This document shows positions 1-7,672 of a DNA stretch of 19,112 bases, one piece after another. The notes under the pieces are model-generated. The model was not told where the DNA came from and made no database searches. It saw only the letters and a list, made by a program, of their open reading frames with translations. Positions within the stretch are counted from its first letter, which is position 1. Each line of letters begins with the position of its first letter. The DNA lies in the NCBI GenBank assembly GCA_023447015.1, contig JAEXPG010000283.1:1-19112 (forward strand), in the 5' to 3' direction. The DNA is from Verrucomicrobiota bacterium. Lineage in GTDB: Bacteria; Verrucomicrobiota; Verrucomicrobiia; Opitutales; Opitutaceae. A program made the translations under genes and the position numbers.

Positions 1-2
1 GC

Positions 3-278
3 TGGTTCGGGCCGACCAATCATCTCCTGCGCGAATTGTTCGACCGCGCCGAACAGGTCTACGGAGCAGGCCTGGGCGACCACAGCCCGTTGCGCCCCCG
101 GGGCCTGCATGAGGCGGAGGCGGTCTCGCGTGTCTGCCTGATCCACGACACCAAGACGACGGCCCTCCATGCGATTGAGTGGAAAGCGGGTTTCTGTCTG
201 GTGCGGCAACAGGACGGAGGCGAGGGCCTCTTCCAGAACATGCGTCGCATCGGGCTACTTTCGGATGACGACGAGTAA
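3..278 (+). CDS. 3' end of an unrecognised protein (5' truncated by window edge)
   Basis: An open frame runs in from the left edge and ends at the TAA at 276-278. The visible part is about 91 residues and starts upstream of the window, because the frame is open from base 3 with no convincing internal ATG start. It is rich in charged residues and ends in an acidic tail (DDDE). I recognise no family or catalytic motif. The reading frame continues through an interior with ordinary composition, which favours a real gene end over chance, but codon evidence over so short a stretch is limited. The next gene on the same strand begins 48 bp downstream. Confidence 0.45.
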   Translation, partial: WFGPTNHLLRELFDRAEQVYGAGLGDHSPLRPRGLHEAEAVSRVCLIHDTKTTALHAIEWKAGFCLVRQQDGGEGLFQNMRRIGLLSDDDE

Positions 279-326
279 CCGACGATCGCCCGGAATCACT
301 CAATCACCTCAACCATCTTCACCCCG

Positions 327-536
327 ATGTTCTTCCAAGCCAAACCCACCTCCTCGCGCGAGTACCGCGCCGCCTACGCCGAAGGCCGCCACGCCGGCGC
401 CGAAGGCTTTTCCGCCAAACACAACCCCTATCCGCAGGGCGACTCCGCCTGGGCGGGTTGGGCGGACGGCCACTACGATGCCCGTAGCGTCAAGGCGGTG
501 GCCCGCGAGCGTTTCAGCGCGGCGTTGTGGCGGTAG
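327..536 (+). CDS. Small ribosome modulation factor (RMF)-like protein
   Basis: This is a 69-residue protein starting at ATG 327. Residues about 14-52 follow the RMF layout: an R-x2-AYxEGxxAG segment (cf. ERAHQRGYQAGIAG in E. coli RMF), then an NPYP motif where RMF has CPY, then WAGWADGHYDAR where RMF has WLGGWREA. RMF (55 residues in E. coli) binds the 30S subunit and drives 100S ribosome dimer formation in stationary phase. Several short proteins outside the Enterobacteria share only the motif, so the function here is inferred. The CPY cysteine is replaced by Asn. The gene stands alone between an unrecognised gene end and a metallophosphoesterase. The start is preceded by a C-rich stretch, not a Shine-Dalgarno sequence. 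Confidence 0.6.
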   Translation: MFFQAKPTSSREYRAAYAEGRHAGAEGFSAKHNPYPQGDSAWAGWADGHYDARSVKAVARERFSAALWR

Positions 537-660
537 CCACGATCGGCCCAGGCAAGCGGGCTTTACGTTTGGCGTGTTCCGTGAAGCTCGCCCCGGGCCG
601 CAAACCCCACCTTGCTTGAATCAATCCCCGCCCGCGCCGTTGTTCCCCGCGCCACCCACC

Positions 661-1476
661 ATGTCCAGAACCCTCGTCATCTCCGACATCCACCTTCAGC
701 CGGAACGGGCCGAGGAATGGATCGCGCGGCTCTCCAACCGCCACGACCGCGTGGTCTTTCTGGGGGACTATTTCGATTCCCATGGCGCCGGAAATGGACC
801 GGAGCCGACGGCAACCACCGCCGCCTGGCTGGCGGAATCCCTCAAACGGCCTGAACGGGTCCACCTCGTGGGCAACCACGACCTCTCCTACCTGTTCCAC
901 CGGAAGTTCACCGCTTGCTCGGGGTATTCGGAGGAGAACCAAGCCGTTCTGGATCCATACCTGAAGGACTCTGCGTTCTCCCTTCTTCAGCCGGCCGTCG
1001 CCATCGACGGGTGGCTCCTGACGCATGCCGGCGTTCATCGGCAACTGGTCAAGGATTTGGCTCCGGAAGCGGTCCTTCCCTTGATCCTGGAGCAGTGGGA
1101 GCGGCTCAAGGAAGGCGGTAATCCTCCCTTGTTTGGTTGCGGTTACGCCCGCGGTGGCTCGCAGCCATTCGGCGGCATCACCTGGCAGGATTTCGGGGAG
1201 TTCCGGCCGACCCCCGGCCTGCACCAGATCTTCGCTCACACTCCGGCAAAGACCGTGCGGGTCCATTGGATGCTGCCGCAGCGCCGTCACATCCTAAAAC
1301 GGGCGCATCGTCTGGATCGGGTGCCGGGGGAGGTTGTCGGTCTTGCTGCCGCCTCATCGGTGAACGTCTGCGCCGACACAGAGTTGGACAGTGTGCTTTT
1401 GATCGAGGATGGGGCGCTAACTGTCTTTGCCGAGAACCTGCCGGGCGGGCAGCTGATCGTGCGGACCGGGGCGTAG
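661..1476 (+). CDS. Calcineurin-like metallophosphoesterase
   Basis: This is a 271-residue protein with the full metallophosphoesterase signature in order: D-x-H (Asp9, His11), GDxxD (Asp36 and Asp39), GNHD (Asn72, His73, Asp74), THAG (His122) and FAHT (His193). These residues normally bind two metal ions for phosphoester hydrolysis. The substrate cannot be read from the sequence; relatives act on nucleotides, phosphoproteins or cyclic phosphodiesters. The frame stays open upstream to 169, but ATG 661 is chosen because the DIH motif normally lies within the first 15 residues and the upstream translation is proline/arginine-rich filler. No signal peptide is evident, so it is probably cytoplasmic. 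It has its own 124-bp upstream gap and is not obviously in the NAD operon. Confidence 0.85.
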   Translation: MSRTLVISDIHLQPERAEEWIARLSNRHDRVVFLGDYFDSHGAGNGPEPTATTAAWLAESLKRPERVHLVGNHDLSYLFHRKFTACSGYSEENQAVLDPYLKDSAFSLLQPAVAIDGWLLTHAGVHRQLVKDLAPEAVLPLILEQWERLKEGGNPPLFGCGYARGGSQPFGGITWQDFGEFRPTPGLHQIFAHTPAKTVRVHWMLPQRRHILKRAHRLDRVPGEVVGLAAASSVNVCADTELDSVLLIEDGALTVFAENLPGGQLIVRTGA

Positions 1477-1647
1477 TTGGTCACGACGGTGTTTCGCGTC
1501 CACCTGGCGCGTGATTTGGTGAACCGCTTGGTTTCTGTTCGATAGGGGGCTGTGCAATAAGCGCGGGCATGCAGGCTCGGAACACCATTGTCCGACCCCC
1601 TTGGGTAGAGTGGCGCCTCAACTCGCCGCCTAACGATTCCCCCTCCG

Positions 1648-2040
1648 ATGAAGACGAAATCTGGTCCGCCGATCCTTGGCTATCTCACCGAGTACTTCGA
1701 AACAGGGGCGGAGGGACTGATCTGGATGCTTGAGGAGGAGGGTGATCGGTCGCGGGGTCTTGATGCCCTGCATCGCATTGAGCCGGGGGACCGGCTGACG
1801 ATCATGACCCGCAATGGCCGGCGCACGCTTTGGTCGGGTGTGATCGAGTGCGACACCCAGACCGGACGGATGGCCCGGCCGGGAAAACCGGAGTTTCTCC
1901 AACAGCAAGCCCTCGGGTACTGGATCCACTGGACCCAGCGGGGAATCAGTCCGGATCGGTGGGCTCGGTTCTTCTGCCGGGAGGACGTGGGCCGGTATCG
2001 CGGAGTGCTCGAGAAGGGCCTGGGGGAGGGTAACCGGTAG
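1648..2040 (+). CDS. Small conserved hypothetical protein, 130 residues
   Basis: Starts at ATG 1648 and ends at TAG 2040. The N-terminus contains a YFETGAEGLIW segment followed by a beta-rich stretch with GDRLTI and a W-x-G-V-I motif. The second half has QQQALGYWIHWTQRG and then PDRWARFF. I recall similar small proteins of unknown function scattered through bacteria, but I cannot name a family or activity. No signal peptide or transmembrane segment is visible, so a soluble cytoplasmic protein is likely. The 159-residue frame on the opposite strand (1630-2109) is judged a shadow because it is proline/arginine-rich and featureless. It is convergent with the NAD-kinase-like gene, with a 138-bp gap between them that shows no strong terminator. 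Confidence 0.6.
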   Translation: MKTKSGPPILGYLTEYFETGAEGLIWMLEEEGDRSRGLDALHRIEPGDRLTIMTRNGRRTLWSGVIECDTQTGRMARPGKPEFLQQQALGYWIHWTQRGISPDRWARFFCREDVGRYRGVLEKGLGEGNR

Positions 2041-2178
2041 CCGGACACACCCTGAGGGCAGCAGGCGGACCGGAAACGTCCAACTCGCATCGGCCTTGGG
2101 GAGTCTCAATTGCGTCGCTTCGCTGGGGCCAGTTGGTCGAAAAAACGCGAACGGCCCGAATGGAGGAGGGTGGGGCGG

Positions 2179-3117
2179 TCAAATAACCAACACGCCCTGC
2201 CGTTGCGCGACCTCGACGCGGACGCGGGCGCCGGAGTTGAACTCGAGGAAGTCTTCTTCGATCCCGTCGCTAAAGATCACTCCACGCTCGGCCATGTGGG
2301 AGTCGATCACGAGCGGCGCCGCCCCGTCCACCTGGCCGAAGACAAGCTCGGTTCCCGTCGTTCGGCTGGGAAACGGTTCGCGGACCGTGAACATCAGCTT
2401 CTTGGCGTCCCACGGGAACTCCGGGCGCCAAGGCTTGGCTCGGCCGTTCGTTTCGACCGCCGCAGCAATCCCACGGGCGCCGGCGAGAAGGCTCGCCAAC
2501 CAGCCGGTCGATCCCAATCCCGTTGAAACGATCAACCCACTCGAGGACTGCTGCTCTATCCTCTGCCCGTGACAGATCGTGTAGCGGGCCGATCCGTGAC
2601 TCTTCGGGCCGACGAACAAGTCGTTCACCGCGTGGAGGGTCTGGCCGTTGTTGAGTGTGGCCTTGGCCATTGTCACTGAGCGGGTCTTCCGTCCTCCCCG
2701 CAGAGCCTCGGGCAGGATCTTCGCCAGATCCTGAGCCCGGAAGGGCAGGAGCTTTCCGTCGTATCGCTCCCGGTCCGGATTCACGCCCACCAACGGTTGG
2801 CCGTCCAAGTACTTGAGTGTGTTGGCGACGACACCGTCCTGCCCCACCGCGACCACCAGGTCCTCCGGGCCAAAGATGAAGTTTGGCAGAAACGCTCGCG
2901 GGATGGTCTGCAGTCGGCCGATTTCGCTGATGGTCTTCTGGGCCAAGGACACGGCCTGCCGATAGGTGGTGTCCTCGTCCAGGTAGTCAGCGAAGTCGCC
3001 GCCCAGCTTCTCGACGTAGAAGCGTGCCTGACTGACCGTGTTGAAACGCGCCTTGAGCTCTTCCAGCCGCGTCTCACGCACAACCAGGACGATCTTCCGC
3101 TCGGTAAGGCGCTTCAT
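2179..3117 (-). CDS. NAD kinase-like (ATP-NAD kinase superfamily) protein
   Basis: This is a 312-residue protein. Its core matches the NAD kinase fold motifs: VAVGQDGVV (residues 89-97, where NAD kinases have GGDGT), AVNDLFVG (163-170, the NE/ND motif), and STGLGSTGW (198-206, the TPTGSTAY motif). NAD kinase phosphorylates the 2'-OH of NAD to make NADP. The catalytic Asp94 is kept, but GGDGT has become GQDGV and TPTGST has become TGLGST, so the substrate or activity may differ; diacylglycerol and sphingosine kinases share this fold. Residues 1-75 form an extra, charged, mainly helical N-terminal part. It starts 1 nt after the stop of the SPFH gene, so the two are almost certainly co-transcribed, diverging from the NAD operon. 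Confidence 0.8.
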   Translation of the reverse strand: MKRLTERKIVLVVRETRLEELKARFNTVSQARFYVEKLGGDFADYLDEDTTYRQAVSLAQKTISEIGRLQTIPRAFLPNFIFGPEDLVVAVGQDGVVANTLKYLDGQPLVGVNPDRERYDGKLLPFRAQDLAKILPEALRGGRKTRSVTMAKATLNNGQTLHAVNDLFVGPKSHGSARYTICHGQRIEQQSSSGLIVSTGLGSTGWLASLLAGARGIAAAVETNGRAKPWRPEFPWDAKKLMFTVREPFPSRTTGTELVFGQVDGAAPLVIDSHMAERGVIFSDGIEEDFLEFNSGARVRVEVAQRQGVLVI

Positions 3118-3118
3118 T

Positions 3119-4141
3119 TCAGGCCCCTTGTTGCTGCCCGATCAGTTCGCGGAGGAGGTCGGGCGAGATGTTCAGCTGGCCGATCTTGTCCGCCCGGCCG
3201 GCGATCTCCTGGAACGCGACCGCAATCAATTGCTCCGGCCGCATCCCGGCATTGGTCAAAGCCTGCAACACCTTGGTGTCTCCGGTACCCAGCGCCTTGA
3301 CCGTCGTCTCGATGCCGTACGCACGGGCATCCGCCTCGGTCCGGGCGTTCAGCGCAGCCAGCTCAACGAGCTCCTTCTTGGTCTTCTCAAGCTTGATGCT
3401 GACCGCGGCCTCGGCTTCACGCAGCTGCCGCTGTTTGTCCTGCACGGCCAGTTCCGCGTCCATCTGGGTTTCGCGGATCTGCCGCTTCTTGAGCTCCACG
3501 GCGTTTTCGGTGTTCAGCTCGTTTTCCTTGATGGCCCGTTCGTTTTCGACCGCCGCATTGCGACGACGGAAGATGGCTTCGTCCGCCTCCTTCAACAGTT
3601 GCTCACGGGTTTCGGCCTCCAAGGCGCGTGCGGTCTCGGGCTTGGGTTTGATCGCCAACACCGAAATCCCAAGTACCTCCAAACCCAGTGCAGCGATTTC
3701 GCCCGATTCCTCCAAGGCCGGGCGCAACTTGGCCACCAACGCATCCGATGCCCGCACGGCTTCCCGCAAGGGTAGGCGCTGGATCTGGGTGCGGGCCTGA
3801 ACGTTGACGATGTTGATCAGACGTTGGGGAAGCTTGGCCGGATCATCCGACGCGTAAGTCTGGCTCCCATTGGCCAGAGTGAAGTTCATCAGCCCGGCGA
3901 GCTTCTTCGGCTCGGCCACCCGGTAGGTGAATTGGCCTTGAATGGTCACAGTCTGGAAGTCCGAGGTGGTTTCCTCGAACATGAAGGGGACCTCGCTGGT
4001 TCCGACCGGCACAGCCACCAGCGAGGTGGTGGGACCATAGTAGAAGAAGGCGAGCCCGAGCCCTTCCCGGACAACCCGGCCGCTGCGGTATTGGAGAAGG
4101 TAGATGGTAGGGGCGCCGTTGATGAATTTGATGCCGAACAT
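3119..4141 (-). CDS. SPFH/band-7 (stomatin-prohibitin) domain protein
   Basis: This is a 340-residue protein from ATG 4141. An SPFH-type beta-rich domain lies at about residues 10-185 (e.g. VTIQGQFTYRV and PLREAVRAS segments). It is followed by a long, highly charged Glu/Lys/Arg/Ala-rich coiled coil at about 190-300, then a short C-terminal region ending in QQQGA. No clear N-terminal transmembrane helix is seen. SPFH proteins form large oligomeric scaffolds, often on membranes. An in-frame GTG at 4204 would add 21 residues, but it lies inside the 18-bp palindrome; ATG 4141 gives an N-terminus (MFGIKFI) typical of such proteins. It heads a two-gene unit with the NAD-kinase-like gene and shares the divergent control region with pncB. 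Confidence 0.85.
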   Translation of the reverse strand: MFGIKFINGAPTIYLLQYRSGRVVREGLGLAFFYYGPTTSLVAVPVGTSEVPFMFEETTSDFQTVTIQGQFTYRVAEPKKLAGLMNFTLANGSQTYASDDPAKLPQRLINIVNVQARTQIQRLPLREAVRASDALVAKLRPALEESGEIAALGLEVLGISVLAIKPKPETARALEAETREQLLKEADEAIFRRRNAAVENERAIKENELNTENAVELKKRQIRETQMDAELAVQDKQRQLREAEAAVSIKLEKTKKELVELAALNARTEADARAYGIETTVKALGTGDTKVLQALTNAGMRPEQLIAVAFQEIAGRADKIGQLNISPDLLRELIGQQQGA

Positions 4142-4194
4142 GGTGAATGAGGTGGTAGGTGGTTTCCCGGAAACGTCGGACAAAGCAAAATGTC

Positions 4195-4242
4195 CGTTTG
4201 ACACTTAACGTTAAGTGTTCGTTGTACACCCACTGTCAAACG
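4195..4242. promoter_or_regulatory. Divergent promoter region with facing TTGACA hexamers
   Basis: A 9-bp inverted repeat, CGTTTGACA at 4195-4203 and TGTCAAACG at 4234-4242, places a perfect TTGACA -35 hexamer on each strand (plus 4198-4203; minus 4239-4234), facing each other across about 30 bp. Plus-strand transcription would serve pncB and minus-strand transcription the SPFH/NAD-kinase pair. The -10 elements are poor: TGTACA at 4223-4228 on plus (19-bp spacing) and CTTAAC at 4215-4210 on minus (18-bp spacing). Weak -10s and an embedded palindrome fit a regulated promoter, but this is read by eye only. Confidence 0.5.
4201..4218. promoter_or_regulatory. 18-bp perfect palindrome, candidate operator (NrtR-like regulator)
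   Basis: The sequence ACACTTAACGTTAAGTGT equals its own reverse complement over all 18 bases. It lies in the control region between the SPFH/NAD-kinase genes and pncB, overlapping the plus-strand TTGACA and filling the spacer where a repressor would block polymerase. NrtR-family regulators bind AT-rich palindromes upstream of NAD salvage genes in other bacteria, with lineage-specific sequences, and an NrtR-like protein is encoded at 8689-9390. The link to that protein is inference. Confidence 0.6.
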
Positions 4243-4262
4243 TGTTCTCCATTTTCCCAACA

Positions 4263-4436
4263 ATGAATGCTCCAACCCCGACAACTGCTCCGCTCCGACC
4301 ACCTAACCGTCCCGTGTACGTTTTGGCTTCGCCTTTTCGCCGTGAGGATCCTTCCTTCACCGCCGCTATCGATGCGGAGACTACGCGGTTCCCCCTGAAC
4401 CAGCACCCCTTCCATTGCTTACCCCTTTTCCCATGA
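4263..4436 (+). CDS. Possible 57-residue proline-rich leader ORF
   Basis: From ATG 4263 this frame encodes 57 residues, rich in Pro and Thr, ending at TGA 4434-4436. It overlaps the pncB start as ATGA (4433-4436). The overlap is like those seen between real genes in this cluster, and the ORF would fill the long pncB leader. It has no recognisable domain and could be chance. Confidence 0.2.
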   Translation: MNAPTPTTAPLRPPNRPVYVLASPFRREDPSFTAAIDAETTRFPLNQHPFHCLPLFP

Positions 4437-5659
4437 AGTTCGACCTCACCTTCACTGACGCGCCCTTCACCGCCTTCTGCGACTGGTACCAACTGACCCA
4501 ATTGCAGGCCCTGATGCACCAGCTCAATCATGACGGTGGCATCAACGTGCGGATGAAGTACACGGTTCGCACCAAGGGCGCGAACACCGCGCGGGTCAAC
4601 GACGCCCTGCGCGAGGCACTCGATCGGTTCGAGGACCGCCATGTGCTTCTTCCCGAAGAGATGGCGCTCATGCGCAGCGTTCGCTACGTGAAGCCTGTCT
4701 TTGTTGATCATCTCCGCGATCTGCGTCTCCACCCCAAGGACTATGTCCACATCAGCGAGAACAACGGGGAACTGGCGATCGTCATCGAGGGAGGAATCCA
4801 AGCCATCCTCTTCGAGCAGCTCATCCTCGCAATCGTCTCGGAACTCTGGAGCCAGATTACGTTCCCGGAGGCATCGGAGCGGCTCGCGGCCAGCCGTCGG
4901 GCAATCACTCAACTCGAAGTCGAACTGGGGAAGATTCGCGAGGCTGCCACCGCCGATCCCGAGAGAGCCCTGCGCTTGACCGAGGCGGGAACCCGGCGGC
5001 GTTTCACGCTCCAGCATCAGCGCGAGGTACTCCTGCGCATGAAGGAGCTGATTCCCGAGCAGCTGTTCGGCACGAGCAACATCCGCTTCGCCTGGGACAT
5101 GGATCTGCGCCTCGTGGGCACCCAGGCCCATTTGTTCGGAATGCTCTTCCAGCAACACGGTGGCACCCTCGCGACCTTCCCGGGCCGAGCGATGCAGGCG
5201 TGGGTCAATGAGTATCGCGGCGACTTGGGCTACATGTTGCCCGATGTGCTCACGACCAAGGCATGGCTCCGGCACGTGGACGCGTACTTTGCGAAACTCT
5301 TCGACGGGTTCCGCCAGGACTCGGGAGATCCCCACATCTGGACCCAGGTGATCGTCGATCACCTCACGAGCTTGGGAATCGATCCAGCCACGAAGTTCGC
5401 GGTCTATTCGGATACACTGACCGTCGACACGATGCTGGCGCTGTGGCGTCGCTACGAAGGTAATCCCTGGAAGACGAGCTACCTGATCGGAACCTTCCTC
5501 ACGAACAACATCCCCGGGCACAAGGCGCTCAGCCAAGTGATCAAGCTCGCGGCGGTGAACGGCCAGCCGGTGGCGAAGATTTCGGACGAACCGGTGAAGG
5601 CGACCTGCGACGACGCCGAGTTCCTTGCCAACCTCAAGAAGACCTTCGCGATCAACTAA
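4433..5659 (+). CDS. pncB: Nicotinate phosphoribosyltransferase
   Basis: This is a 408-residue enzyme that joins nicotinate and PRPP to give nicotinate mononucleotide, the committed step of the Preiss-Handler pathway, with ATP hydrolysis. Length and motifs match the PncB family: CDWYQLTQ near the N-terminus, GTRRRF (186-191), FGTSN (212-216), GTQAH (229-233, including the conserved His that is phosphorylated in the family), RQDSGDP (294-300) and a KISDEPVK phosphate-binding segment near the C-terminus. ATG 4433 is chosen over the TTG at 4415, because MKFDL followed by the CDWYQ motif is the usual N-terminus. The start lacks a Shine-Dalgarno sequence and is preceded by TTTTCCC. It is the first long gene of the plus-strand NAD series; nadE follows after 20 bp. 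Confidence 0.95.
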   Translation: MKFDLTFTDAPFTAFCDWYQLTQLQALMHQLNHDGGINVRMKYTVRTKGANTARVNDALREALDRFEDRHVLLPEEMALMRSVRYVKPVFVDHLRDLRLHPKDYVHISENNGELAIVIEGGIQAILFEQLILAIVSELWSQITFPEASERLAASRRAITQLEVELGKIREAATADPERALRLTEAGTRRRFTLQHQREVLLRMKELIPEQLFGTSNIRFAWDMDLRLVGTQAHLFGMLFQQHGGTLATFPGRAMQAWVNEYRGDLGYMLPDVLTTKAWLRHVDAYFAKLFDGFRQDSGDPHIWTQVIVDHLTSLGIDPATKFAVYSDTLTVDTMLALWRRYEGNPWKTSYLIGTFLTNNIPGHKALSQVIKLAAVNGQPVAKISDEPVKATCDDAEFLANLKKTFAIN

Positions 5660-5679
5660 CCTTCGAATCTCACGTTCCC

Positions 5680-7659
5680 ATGAAAATCAAAGTTGGTGCG
5701 GCAGCGCTTAACACCACCCCGATCGGCTGGAAGTGGAACTTCGATGCGGTGCTCGACGCGATCCGCCTGGCTCAACAGCAGAACGTTCAGCTCCTTTGCC
5801 TGCCGGAGCTCTGTCTGACCGGCTATGGCTGTGAGGACCTCTTCTTCCGCACGCACGTGCAACGTCGTGCGCTGGCTGCTGCGCTGGAACTGGCGAAACA
5901 AACTGCCGAGTGTGGCTTGGTGCTGACTGTCGGGCTTCCCCTCGAACACCGCGGGGGACTCTACAATGTCGTGGCAGTTCTGAGCGCGGGGAAGATCCGC
6001 GGGTTCTACGCCAAACAGAATCTCGCCGGGAACGGCGTCCACTATGAGCCGCGTTGGTTCAAGGCATGGCCGCAGGATGAGATCGTCGACTACATGCTTC
6101 CGGACGGAACGGCGGTTCCCCTCGGTGACACCACGTTCGAGCTTTCGGCTGCCGGCGAGAAGGCCTCGTTTGGTTTCGAAATCTGCGAGGATGCTTGGGT
6201 AGCAGAGCGCCCGGGCATTGCACTGTCGAAGGCCGCGGTGGACATCATCTTGAATCCGTCGGCCTCGCACTTCGCGTTCGGAAAGACCCGTACGCGGGAG
6301 CGCTTCGTGATCGACGGCAGTCGGGCGTTCAGCTGCGCGTACGTCTACGCCAATCTCTTGGGCAATGAAGCCGGACGCATCGTCTACGATGGCGAGTGTC
6401 TGATCGCCAATGGTGGCGAGTTGATCGTCAAGGGACGACGGTTCGGCTATGGCCGTGCTCGTTTGAGCACCGCGGTGCTCGATCTGGCGGTCAACCGGTT
6501 CAACCGCCTCCAGAGTGTGAGCTACCGCAGTGAAGCGCGGCCGCTCGTCAACGTGGGCGAGGTTCGGGAAACCCGGGAGCTTGCGACCAAGCCGCAAGCC
6601 GTTCCGGGAATCACCCCTTGGGGTGCTGAGGTGCTCAAAGCCGCGACGCCGCAGCAGGCTGATAAGTTCCAGGAGTTTCTGGCGGCTGAGACGCTGGCAC
6701 TTTTCGACTACGTGCGAAAGACCGGAACCAACGGTTTCGTGATCTCGCTCTCGGGCGGTGCAGATTCGACCCTCTGTGCGATCTTGGTCCACGAACTCGC
6801 ACGTGTCGGTTTCCTCGGCTGTGAGAACGACCAGAAGGCGTTCGCGTCGGTCTTCCCGTGGGCAACCGAACTTGGCACCGGCGAAGAAGCGGCCCGCAAG
6901 GCGACCGGTCGACTTCTGACCTGCATATACCAAGGGACGGTGAACAGCTCGGCGCAGACTCTGAAAGCGGCGGAAGTCACCGCCGCCGCTCTCGGCGCGC
7001 GCTTCGAGAATGTTGGCGTTCAACAAACCGTCGATTCCGCGGAGCAGTTCCTGGCGCGTTACCTCGGACGCCCGCTGGATTGGCAGCGAGACGATATCAC
7101 TCGGCAAAACATCCAGGCCCGTGCCCGCGCGTTGCTACCGTGGTGCATCGCCAATGCCGAGAACAAGCTGAACATCACCACCAGCAATCGCTCAGAGTCG
7201 GCAGTGGGCTACTGCACGATGGACGGCGACACCGCCGGCTCGATTGGGCCGTTGGGCGGCATCGACAAGCAGGCGATCCTCGAAGTGTTGGATCTCTTTA
7301 TGGCGAACCGCTACGGCTGGTTAACCGAGGTGCGCCAACGTCCGCCCACCGCCGAACTCAAGCCGGCCGAGGCGAACCAGACCGATGAGAAAGATCTCAT
7401 GCCCTACTCGGTGTTGGATGCGATCGAGCGCGCGTCGATTCTTCACGGCAAATCGCCGGAGGAGATCGTTGCGGAGGGAATCGCGACTCCTGCCCAGGCT
7501 CGGAAGTTCTTCACGCTTTTCCCGCGCAGCCAGTGGAAGCGGGAGCGGTATGCCCCAAGCATCCACTTGGACGCGGAGAACCTCGATCCTCGGTCGTTTA
7601 CTCGGTTCCCGATCTTCAGCGGTGGTTTCCGCGAGGAGCTCGACCAACTCCCCGGCTAG
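5680..7659 (+). CDS. nadE: Glutamine-dependent NAD+ synthetase
   Basis: This is a 659-residue, two-domain enzyme that amidates nicotinic acid adenine dinucleotide to NAD using glutamine and ATP. The N-terminal nitrilase-type glutaminase domain (about 1-290) shows the catalytic triad: Glu43 in LPELCLTGYG, Lys112 in FYAKQN and Cys169 in FEICEDAW. The C-terminal synthetase domain (about 330-640) has the ATP pyrophosphatase P-loop SGGADST (358-364), then NITTSNRSE and the GDTAGSIGPLGG region. Length fits the long glutamine-dependent class. The start ATG 5680 follows CACGTTCCC, with no Shine-Dalgarno sequence. It sits 20 bp after pncB and 13 bp before the PRPP synthase, so it is in the same transcript. 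The 483-residue frame on the opposite strand is a shadow. Confidence 0.96.
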   Translation: MKIKVGAAALNTTPIGWKWNFDAVLDAIRLAQQQNVQLLCLPELCLTGYGCEDLFFRTHVQRRALAAALELAKQTAECGLVLTVGLPLEHRGGLYNVVAVLSAGKIRGFYAKQNLAGNGVHYEPRWFKAWPQDEIVDYMLPDGTAVPLGDTTFELSAAGEKASFGFEICEDAWVAERPGIALSKAAVDIILNPSASHFAFGKTRTRERFVIDGSRAFSCAYVYANLLGNEAGRIVYDGECLIANGGELIVKGRRFGYGRARLSTAVLDLAVNRFNRLQSVSYRSEARPLVNVGEVRETRELATKPQAVPGITPWGAEVLKAATPQQADKFQEFLAAETLALFDYVRKTGTNGFVISLSGGADSTLCAILVHELARVGFLGCENDQKAFASVFPWATELGTGEEAARKATGRLLTCIYQGTVNSSAQTLKAAEVTAAALGARFENVGVQQTVDSAEQFLARYLGRPLDWQRDDITRQNIQARARALLPWCIANAENKLNITTSNRSESAVGYCTMDGDTAGSIGPLGGIDKQAILEVLDLFMANRYGWLTEVRQRPPTAELKPAEANQTDEKDLMPYSVLDAIERASILHGKSPEEIVAEGIATPAQARKFFTLFPRSQWKRERYAPSIHLDAENLDPRSFTRFPIFSGGFREELDQLPG

Positions 7660-7672
7660 ACGAAAACCTCCC

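Noticed and set aside
169..660. N-terminal extension of the metallophosphoesterase frame
   Set aside because: Proline/arginine-rich translation overlapping the RMF-like gene; the DxH motif sits correctly only from ATG 661.
514..1290. 258-residue minus-strand frame
   Set aside because: Shadow of the metallophosphoesterase, which has all its metal-binding motifs on the plus strand.
2140..2160. A6 tract next to a GC-rich stretch as terminator for the NAD-kinase-like gene
   Set aside because: Only a 3-bp stem (CGG/CCG) can be drawn before the T-run on the minus strand, too weak to call.
4211..5536. 441-residue open frame on the minus strand
   Set aside because: Antisense to pncB and the control region. 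No motifs; pncB on the plus strand is certain.
5656..7107. 483-residue open frame on the minus strand
   Set aside because: Lies entirely antisense to nadE, whose domains and catalytic residues are clear. The minus-strand translation has no recognisable motif and arises from GC-rich codon bias.
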